From: Cryomorphaceae bacterium
GTDB taxonomy: Bacteria; Bacteroidota; Bacteroidia; Flavobacteriales; Schleiferiaceae
Direction: 5' to 3'
Assembly (NCBI GenBank): GCA_003455605.1
Contig: DMQR01000085.1
Location: 1-5,094 of the forward strand
DNA length: 5,094 bases
Part shown: one piece after another, positions 1-5,094 of the stretch
Layout: the number at the start of each line of letters is the position of its first letter
Position numbering within the stretch: position 1 is the stretch's first letter
Notes under the pieces: generated by a model
Databases searched by the model: none
Seen by the model: only the letters and a program-made list of their open reading frames with translations
What the model was told of the DNA's origin: nothing
Translations under genes and position numbers: made by a program

Positions 1-3000
1 TATTACCATCTAACCACTCATATGAGAAGGTACCTGCTGGAGTAGCGGCTTCAAGCTCACCCGTGGTTGGGTTCTGGCTCACCGTCGGTTGTGATGGTGC
101 TGGCTGAACGCTAATGGCGCGCTTTTTCGTGTTCGTACATCCCGTAGTGGCATCCGTATAGGTGTAGTAAACCCAATGCGATCCTACTCCCGCAACGGAT
201 GGAAAAATGGAATCATTGATGATACCGGTTCCTAAGTAGATTCCTCCTGCCGGTTGACCACCAGAAAGAGCTTGTGGACCATCGAGCTCACAAACATAAC
301 CTTGAGAGCTAAGGCTAACTTGAGGACGAGCATTGACCGTAAAGGTAGTAGAGTCCATAACCGTAGAATTGGCAACGCAGTTGTCTGAACTGATCATGCG
401 TACGGTGAGGACGTCCCCATCAGCGAATTGGTTCACGTAAGTCGTAGTATTAGAAGCAACAACAGTGCCGTTGAGTAACCAATCAATGGATGGGCTCACA
501 CCACCGTTAGTAAAGGTAGCTGTGGCTATCGCGCTGTCCCCATTACACAAGGTAGAGGCCGATACTGCCATCGAAACGGCAGCCGAAGGTGCTGTCACGA
601 TGGTGATGTAATTCGTTAGTAGCACTGAATCAATGCCTGCAGCATTAGAAACCACCAGCTTGACATCATAGGTGCCTGCATTAGAATAGGTAACCGTTGG
701 GTTTGCCGCCGTCGAAGTAGCCGGCGTACCGCCTTGGAAAGACCAAAGACGTGCCGTTGGAGCCGGCGCTGAGTAATCGTAGAAAGTTACGGATTTACCT
801 GTACAAGCTGCGGTATCGCCACCGAAGGCGGCTACCGGGCCTAATTGGGCTTGCCCACTAATATTAATATTGTCAAGGAAGGTGTTATTACCATAACCAT
901 TTACGGAAACAAACTTCACTCGGATACCGCTAATGCCGCTGTAGGCATCAAGATCAATGGTCGGACATGTGACCGAGCTCGAAGCGTGACACCAATAAGT
1001 AGAATCAGACGGCGCGAAAGACGAGGTAATAGCACCTGCCGTAGTGAAAAAAGTATCTGTGGCAGAGTATGCAGCCACTTCGTTCCAAGTCGCTCCACAA
1101 TCATCACTTACATAGACCAACAAGCTGTCCGAATACCCACTTGAATAATACGCCGAAGCGTATTCAAAGCTCATGCTCACAAGCGTATCATTAGAGAAAT
1201 CAAGCGCTGGTGAAATCAGTTCATCGCGCTGGCCCGAACCGCTGTAGGAATAATGATTCATGAATATTCCAACACTGCCTGGACTCGTCCCATTCACCGC
1301 AGTTGATGCCCAAGTAATACCGCCATCAGGGTTATCGATTTCCCAACCATTGAGACCGCTTTCGAAATCTTCTACAAACGGTAGGGTTGCGCCGCCTACA
1401 GAGATGGCTTGGAATACAGTAGTGTCGTCAGAGCCATAGGCGTTAGTTGCAGTGAGAGTAACCGTGTAGCCTCCTGTAGCAGAGAAAGTGACCTGTGGAT
1501 TTTGAGATGAATCCGTCGTACCGTTTATGTAACTATAGGTAGATGGGCTGATTTGCCATTGCCAGCTTGTGGTCAAACCTTGGCTTTGGTCAATTAATGA
1601 AATAGTATCTGTCGTACCACAAGGTGCCGCTGGATCCACCATAAATAGTGCTACTGGTGGCGCTGCGCTTCCGGCCATCAATGGACTCTGCCACACACCA
1701 CGGCCATAGGTTCCAATACGTAACAAATCCTCATTTTCATAGATCTCAAAATCTACTACGATCACATTCGGTAGGTTTTTGTTGTAGCTCACCCAGCCAG
1801 AAAATCCTGAACTGTGGTAGTAAACCCCAATATCCGTTCCTACGTAGATTCCGTCAGACGAACCACCCTCAAAGGTTACACAATTCGCGGGAATATTCGG
1901 CAATCCCGAACTCAGGTTTGACCAAGTCTGACCGCCATTGAAAGATTCCATCACCTTCTTATTGCTAGTATATCCACTTATAGAGATAACAATATGCTGT
2001 TCGTCATCTGGATCAATGGCGACTCCTGAAATATTATGTGGAGAAGGGCTCAAGCCACCGCTTGGAGTGATATTTGACCATGTACTTCCGCCATTGTTAC
2101 TTCTAAAAATATTACTGTTGACCAAAACATAGATGTAGTTCGTATTCGACGGAGCGATTTCGAATTCATCAATATTCGTACCGCCACTCACATCCGAAGA
2201 AGATGTTGCTGTCCACGAAGCGCCCGCGTTAGTCGATTTCCAAATCTTGGTAAACCCTGCATAAATGGTATTTCCATTAACCGGATCTACATTGAAAGGT
2301 GTCACCCAGTTACCAGAACCAGACGCACTCAACGTATTGATGGACGAGAAAAAACTTCCACCGTTGGTACTCTTGTAGAAATCGCCATAATAAATGGAGG
2401 TATACATTATGTTATCATTGGTCACATCAACGCCGTTATCCATACCGTCTCCACCCGTCACGCGGCTCCACGAAGAAGAACTGCGAAGGTGTGAGCCATT
2501 ATCCTGTGCACCCGCAAGAATTACAGTAGTATCAGAGCTGCTCTGAGAGATTTTATAGTACTGGGTGATGTTCATGCCATCGTTTAAATGACTCCATGAA
2601 GAGCCGCCGTTGGCCGTTTTGTATACCCCGCCATCAGTACCTACATACAACTGTGAAGTTCCAGGACGGAATATAGCGTGGTGATGATCCGCGTGTACAA
2701 AAGGTACAGATCCTGCGCCATACCAGTGTCCAACGATAGACCAATTGGCGCCACTATTGGTGCTCTTCCAAATATTTACCCCTCCAACATATACCGTATT
2801 CTCGTTGAGCGGATCACAAGCGATGCTCATGTCATACCAAGCCTGTCCCCCTGAACCACTGCCGGTAGAAGACCAGCCCATAATATTAGGTGTAGAACTC
2901 ATCAATGACCAATTCGAACCGCCGTTTGTCGAACGATACAATCCACCAAAACCATTGTTACTGCTTCCAAAAACAACATATAATAAACCAGGTACAGTAC

Positions 3001-3958
3001 TCACGGCAATCTCACATCGGCGAACTCCTGTAGCAGGCAATCCATTAGACATCTGTGTCCAAGTGTCTCCTGCATTAACCGAACGATAAACCCTGGGGCT
3101 TGATCCCGAAGTTGTAGCAAACAAAGTATCACCGTGGCCCATTTCTACGCCATAGAACAGCCCAGATTGCTCCAAGCTAAAGGTCTGGCCGTAATTAGTA
3201 CTACGGTAAATCCCGCCGTTGGTTGCCGCTACGACAATATTTGTACTATCGGGGTGAATCACTACACGACCAATACGATAGTTGTTACTCACATTGAATG
3301 AAAGGCCTGTTGGAGACCAATTAAAACCACCGTCGGTTGATTTCATCAATCCGAAGCTGTAAGTATCTGCACCATCCCGGTCCCCAGTGGCCAAATACAT
3401 AGTATCCGGGTGTTGTGGGTCAATGGCCAAATCACTGACTCCAATATTGGTCAGCTCGTCTGTAAAGGTTTGCCAAGTTTGTCCATCATCGTAGCTCACC
3501 CACAAACCTCCAGCCGGCGCACCTGCATAGATGGTATCGTTGTGTTTAGGGTGAAAGGCAACGTTATTAATTCGGCCTATCCCATCTCCAGAAGGCGCAT
3601 CAAAAGGACCGGCAGGACGCCAATCGCCATATTCATTAGAGCTTGATTGACTCTGAATAGCATTGTATAAAACACTTGGGTGTGGACGAACGCCGGTCTC
3701 GCCAACACGCTGGCCCATCATATATTGCCAACGCTTGAACTGCTTCCAGCCGTGTCCTTTTTCATAGGGTTTGCCGGCAAATTCCGTTTCAAATTTGTCC
3801 ACGACGGTATGGAAATTCACGCGGTAATCCTGCATGGCTTCCACCCATGTCATATTATCAATCTTACTCTTAGTAAGCGCATTAGAAGCGCGATCTTGAG
3901 CAGTGGCGAAAAGGGCAAAGGCAGAAAAGGTAAACGATAGCAATAGTTTACGAAGCAT
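1..3958 (-). CDS. Large secreted Asp-box (BNR/sortilin-like) beta-propeller protein with PKD, MAM-like and Ig-like modules; 3' end outside window
   Basis: Reading the minus strand from ATG at 3958 gives 1319 codons without a stop, continuing past base 1. Residues 1-20 are a Sec signal peptide: basic RK, hydrophobic core, ATA|Q cleavage site, no lipobox cysteine. Residues 33-93 form a conserved N-terminal region with GHGWKQFKRW (68-77). Residues 111-760 are a propeller region with 11 Asp boxes (first residues 155, 207, 253, 293, 343, 399, 448, 530, 575, 620, 672), closing with GTYGRGVW (749-756). Then come PKD (767-854), a MAM/choice-of-anchor-J-like domain (859-1034), PKD (1040-1121), Ig-like (1123-1209; C1138 and C1194 could pair), a Bacteroidota Ig-like module with GGQPAGGIYLGTGI (1211-1285; C1223, C1274), and the start of another module. 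Such proteins are often labelled 'glycosyl hydrolase' or VPS10-like; no catalytic residue can be assigned here, so adhesion or glycan binding is equally possible. A T9SS C-terminal domain is expected but not visible. The start is chosen because the signal peptide follows at once and the leader is AT-rich. Confidence 0.93.
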   Translation of the reverse strand, partial: MLRKLLLSFTFSAFALFATAQDRASNALTKSKIDNMTWVEAMQDYRVNFHTVVDKFETEFAGKPYEKGHGWKQFKRWQYMMGQRVGETGVRPHPSVLYNAIQSQSSSNEYGDWRPAGPFDAPSGDGIGRINNVAFHPKHNDTIYAGAPAGGLWVSYDDGQTWQTFTDELTNIGVSDLAIDPQHPDTMYLATGDRDGADTYSFGLMKSTDGGFNWSPTGLSFNVSNNYRIGRVVIHPDSTNIVVAATNGGIYRSTNYGQTFSLEQSGLFYGVEMGHGDTLFATTSGSSPRVYRSVNAGDTWTQMSNGLPATGVRRCEIAVSTVPGLLYVVFGSSNNGFGGLYRSTNGGSNWSLMSSTPNIMGWSSTGSGSGGQAWYDMSIACDPLNENTVYVGGVNIWKSTNSGANWSIVGHWYGAGSVPFVHADHHHAIFRPGTSQLYVGTDGGVYKTANGGSSWSHLNDGMNITQYYKISQSSSDTTVILAGAQDNGSHLRSSSSWSRVTGGDGMDNGVDVTNDNIMYTSIYYGDFYKSTNGGSFFSSINTLSASGSGNWVTPFNVDPVNGNTIYAGFTKIWKSTNAGASWTATSSSDVSGGTNIDEFEIAPSNTNYIYVLVNSNIFRSNNGGSTWSNITPSGGLSPSPHNISGVAIDPDDEQHIVISISGYTSNKKVMESFNGGQTWSNLSSGLPNIPANCVTFEGGSSDGIYVGTDIGVYYHSSGFSGWVSYNKNLPNVIVVDFEIYENEDLLRIGTYGRGVWQSPLMAGSAAPPVALFMVDPAAPCGTTDTISLIDQSQGLTTSWQWQISPSTYSYINGTTDSSQNPQVTFSATGGYTVTLTATNAYGSDDTTVFQAISVGGATLPFVEDFESGLNGWEIDNPDGGITWASTAVNGTSPGSVGIFMNHYSYSGSGQRDELISPALDFSNDTLVSMSFEYASAYYSSGYSDSLLVYVSDDCGATWNEVAAYSATDTFFTTAGAITSSFAPSDSTYWCHASSSVTCPTIDLDAYSGISGIRVKFVSVNGYGNNTFLDNINISGQAQLGPVAAFGGDTAACTGKSVTFYDYSAPAPTARLWSFQGGTPATSTAANPTVTYSNAGTYDVKLVVSNAAGIDSVLLTNYITIVTAPSAAVSMAVSASTLCNGDSAIATATFTNGGVSPSIDWLLNGTVVASNTTTYVNQFADGDVLTVRMISSDNCVANSTVMDSTTFTVNARPQVSLSSQGYVCELDGPQALSGGQPAGGIYLGTGIINDSIFPSVAGVGSHWVYYTYTDATTGCTNTKKRAISVQPAPSQPTVSQNPTTGELEAATPAGTFSYEWLDGN
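857..1384 (-). other. MAM / choice-of-anchor-J-like beta-sandwich domain within the propeller protein
   Basis: Residues 859-1034 begin with LPFVEDFESGLNGWEIDNPD and end with GNNTFLDNINI, the typical opening and closing strands of the jelly-roll domain that recurs in secreted Bacteroidota proteins, where it often carries binding or anchoring roles. Between them are a DELISPALDFS strand, SMSFEYASAYY, SLLVYVSDDCGATW and GIRVKFVSVNGYG, in the order expected for this fold. Three cysteines (C954, C990, C998) lie within it. The domain sits between two PKD modules. The ligand cannot be read from sequence. Confidence 0.7.
1679..3628 (-). repeat. Asp-box (BNR) beta-propeller repeat region, about 14 divergent units
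   Basis: This stretch encodes residues 111-760. Each unit has the pattern 'IYVG...GGVYRSTNGG..W', i.e. a beta strand, a short turn, a strand and the Asp box S-T-(D/N)-G-G-x-x-W. Eleven recognisable boxes are SYDDGQTW, STDGGFNW, STNYGQTF, SVNAGDTW, STNGGSNW, STNSGANW, TANGGSSW, STNGGSFF, STNAGASW, SNNGGSTW and SFNGGQTW. Two further units have decayed boxes (around 491-500 and 713-725), and a final strand GTYGRGVW closes the series. Usual spacing is 40-56 residues; the 82-residue step between the boxes at 448 and 530 is explained by one of the decayed units. The copies differ in both protein and DNA, so these are old duplications, not recent tandem repeats. Asp boxes are structural hairpins in sialidases, sortilin/VPS10 and GH74 enzymes and do not themselves prove catalysis. 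Confidence 0.85.
3899..3958 (-). other. Signal peptide of the propeller protein
   Basis: The first 20 residues show the three-part Sec signal pattern: a short basic start (MLRK), a hydrophobic stretch rich in L, F and A (residues 5-18), and an AXA-type cleavage site A18-T19-A20 before Q21-D22. No cysteine follows the core, so a lipoprotein is not indicated. Export to the periplasm by Sec is the direct inference; onward passage through the outer membrane by T9SS is inferred from the modular architecture only. Confidence 0.9.
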
Positions 3959-4001
3959 ATAAATGTTTTAAGGACCTTAAAATTACAAAAACCGCGCCTT
4001 T
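3959..4001 (-). promoter_or_regulatory. 43-base AT-rich leader between aspS and the propeller gene
   Basis: This is the only intergenic DNA in the window (about 30% GC). On the minus strand it reads GC-rich next to the aspS stop (GGCGCGG), then TTTTTG, TAATTTTA, the palindrome, and CATTTAT before ATG. TAATTTTA matches 7 of 8 positions of the Bacteroidota -7 box TAnnTTTG, but no TTG lies about 20 bases upstream, so a promoter is not established. The only AAGG lies about 17 bases before the ATG, too far for a usual ribosome site; an AT-rich leader without Shine-Dalgarno is normal in this phylum. Confidence 0.3.
3966..3982. repeat. Perfect 17-base odd palindrome in the aspS-propeller gene gap (possible operator)
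   Basis: The sequence ttttaaggaccttaaaa has two perfect 8-base arms (ttttaagg / ccttaaaa) around a single central base at 3974. It ends 7 bases before the propeller gene ATG on the minus strand (bases 3959-3965 lie between) and begins 19 bases after the aspS stop. The tiny loop, AT-rich arms and lack of a following T-run argue against a standard intrinsic terminator. A dimeric regulator site, or a weak hairpin in the leader mRNA, are the alternatives. No regulator is identified. Confidence 0.4.
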
Positions 4002-5094
4002 CTATTCCTCCGTTTCCGCAGTAGTTACGAGCTTTAACTCATTCAACTGTGCTTCATCAATGGTAGCTGGAGCATCAATCATTACATCGCGACCCGCGTT
4101 ATTTTTCGGGAAGGCAATGAAATCACGAATGACCTCAGCACCGCCTAGGATGGACACCAATCTGTCAAAACCAAAGGCTAAACCACCATGTGGAGGTGCA
4201 CCGTATTCAAAAGCACTCATCAAGAAGCCGAACTGATTCTCTGCTTCTTCCTTTCTAAATCCGAGCAAATCAAACATGCGGCTCTGTATTGCTCTGTCGT
4301 GGATACGAATAGAACCACCACCGATTTCATTACCGTTCAAAACTAGGTCGTAAGCATTTGCACGAACCTTGCCTGGTTCAGTGTCAATCAAAGCAATGTC
4401 CTCGGGCTTTGGCGATGTAAACGGGTGGTGCATGGCGTGGTAACGCTCAGTTTCATCGTCCCATTCCAACAACGGGAAATCAACTACCCATAACGGTGCA
4501 AATACCTCAGGGTTCCTTAGGCCCATTTCCTGTGCAATGTGAAGGCGTAATTCAGAAGTTGCCTTGCGTGTCAAAAGCTCTTCACCAGCCAAAATCAAAA
4601 TTAAGTCGCCTGGCTTTGCATCAGTAGCTTCTGCCCATTTAGCTTGTTGTTCTTGGGTATAAAATTTATCTACTGAGCTCTTAAAGGTACCGTCTTCATT
4701 CACCTTACAGTACACCATGCCCTTCATACCGATGTCTGGGCGCTTCACCCAATCGGTCAATTTATCAATACGCTTACGCGTCCAAGAAGCAGCTCCAGGA
4801 ACGGCAATGCCCAACACAGTCTCGACTTGATCAAAGACCATAAAACCAAGGTTTTGAGTGAGTGAATTTAGGTTTGCCAATTCCATCCCGAAACGAATGT
4901 CCGGTTTGTCATTTCCATAGCGCTCCATCGCCTCTGAATAGGTCATGCGCGGCACGTTGTCAATTTCAACACCCTTTACATCCTTCAACAGGTGAAGTAA
5001 CAATCCCTCGAAAGTATTCAAGATATCTTCTTGCTCTACGAAGGCCATCTCACAGTCAATCTGAGTAAACTCTGGCTGGCGGTCTGCACGTAAA
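4002..5094 (-). CDS. aspS: Aspartyl-tRNA synthetase, C-terminal part (5' end outside window)
   Basis: Cytoplasmic enzyme that activates aspartate with ATP and charges tRNA-Asp. The visible 364 codons (first one cut by the edge) begin [15 protein letters not shown], which is the class II motif 2 region of bacterial AspRS. The ATG at 5048 is therefore internal and not the start; the anticodon-binding OB fold and motif 1 lie to the right of the window. Counting from that internal Met, residues about 70-195 are the bacterial GAD insertion domain ([23 protein letters not shown]). The catalytic core then resumes with [11 protein letters not shown] (207-217), [14 protein letters not shown] (238-251) and motif 3, [18 protein letters not shown] (286-303), where the Arg binds ATP in this family. 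It ends with [16 protein letters not shown] and a TAG stop at 4004-4002. Bacterial AspRS is usually near 580-600 residues, so roughly 60% is present. No frameshift or missing core motif is seen. Discriminating versus non-discriminating specificity cannot be judged from this portion. Confidence 0.98.
   Translation of the reverse strand, partial: LRADRQPEFTQIDCEMAFVEQEDILNTFEGLLLHLLKDVKGVEIDNVPRMTYSEAMERYGNDKPDIRFGMELANLNSLTQNLGFMVFDQVETVLGIAVPGAASWTRKRIDKLTDWVKRPDIGMKGMVYCKVNEDGTFKSSVDKFYTQEQQAKWAEATDAKPGDLILILAGEELLTRKATSELRLHIAQEMGLRNPEVFAPLWVVDFPLLEWDDETERYHAMHHPFTSPKPEDIALIDTEPGKVRANAYDLVLNGNEIGGGSIRIHDRAIQSRMFDLLGFRKEEAENQFGFLMSAFEYGAPPHGGLAFGFDRLVSILGGAEVIRDFIAFPKNNAGRDVMIDAPATIDEAQLNELKLVTTAETEE

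Noticed and set aside
916..1107. Minus-strand open frame of 63 codons
   Set aside because: Out of frame with the large gene, inside its MAM-like domain, with no recognisable protein features.
845..1144. Plus-strand open frame of 99 codons
   Set aside because: Lies entirely antisense to the MAM-like and PKD coding region; the product is Arg-rich with no recognisable domain. Shadow frame.
1648..2132. Two adjacent plus-strand open frames (1648-1941, 1938-2132) overlapping by 4 bases
   Set aside because: The ATGA-type overlap looks operon-like, but both are antisense to well-supported propeller coding sequence and encode low-complexity nonsense.
2745..3089. Plus-strand open frame of 114 codons
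   Set aside because: Antisense to Asp-box repeats; its Pro/Leu-rich product reflects complements of Gly/Asn/Thr codons.
1679..3628. Recent tandem DNA repeats or a phase-variable repeat tract
   Set aside because: Repeat units share only the short Asp-box pattern and differ widely in DNA; no identical long copies or simple-sequence runs are seen.
1679..3628. Sialidase assignment from Asp boxes
   Set aside because: I did not find the sialidase (F/Y)RIP arginine motif, and Asp boxes occur in many non-sialidase folds.
3410..3940. Plus-strand open frames at 3410-3646 and 3680-3940
   Set aside because: Both antisense to the signal peptide, N-terminal region and first blades of the large gene; no domain or leader signal supports them.
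3966..3982. Palindrome as the aspS transcription terminator
   Set aside because: Arms are AT-rich with almost no loop, and the following bases (CATTTAT on the minus strand) are not a T-run; only weak termination could be expected.
5046..5048. ATG at 5048 as the start of aspS
   Set aside because: The frame continues upstream to the window edge with the motif 2 sequence [13 protein letters not shown], so this Met is internal.
4862..5068. Plus-strand open frame of 68 codons
   Set aside because: Antisense to the conserved AspRS catalytic region.

Overview
The window suggests a member of the Bacteroidota, most likely Flavobacteriales. The basis is the type of large secreted protein it encodes (Asp-box propeller, PKD, MAM-like and Ig-like modules behind a signal peptide and a 'GxGWKQFKRW' N-terminal region), the AT-rich leader without a well-placed Shine-Dalgarno in front of that gene, and a bacterial-type AspRS. 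Base composition is mid-range in the genes and clearly lower (about 30% GC) in the single intergenic gap. Genus-level placement is not possible from this sequence.

Both genes lie on the minus strand and both are cut by the window edges. From right to left, bases 5094-4002 hold the 3' part of aspS (aspartyl-tRNA synthetase), starting inside class II motif 2 and ending at a TAG stop. A 43-base gap (3959-4001) follows, containing a perfect 17-base odd palindrome. From 3958 to base 1 there is one uninterrupted frame of 1319 codons that runs off the left edge without a stop. No start-to-stop ORF exists for it inside the window, so it is easily missed, yet it fills about 78% of the sequence.

The long frame encodes a signal peptide, a conserved N-terminal region, about 650 residues of Asp-box (BNR/sortilin-like) beta-propeller repeats, and then a series of beta-sandwich modules: PKD, MAM/'choice-of-anchor J'-like, PKD, Ig-like, a Bacteroidota Ig-like module, and the beginning of another. 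This looks like a cell-surface or secreted adhesin or carbohydrate-active protein exported by the Sec pathway and probably then by the type IX secretion system. The T9SS C-terminal sorting domain would lie beyond the left edge and is not seen.

The two genes have no evident functional link. aspS is housekeeping and the propeller gene is accessory or surface-related. They share orientation and close spacing, with no convincing terminator or consensus promoter between them, so read-through transcription is possible. I see no RNA genes, mobile elements, CRISPR arrays or frameshifts. The window is mostly ordinary for this phylum; the points most worth a second look are the architecture of the propeller protein and the intergenic palindrome.
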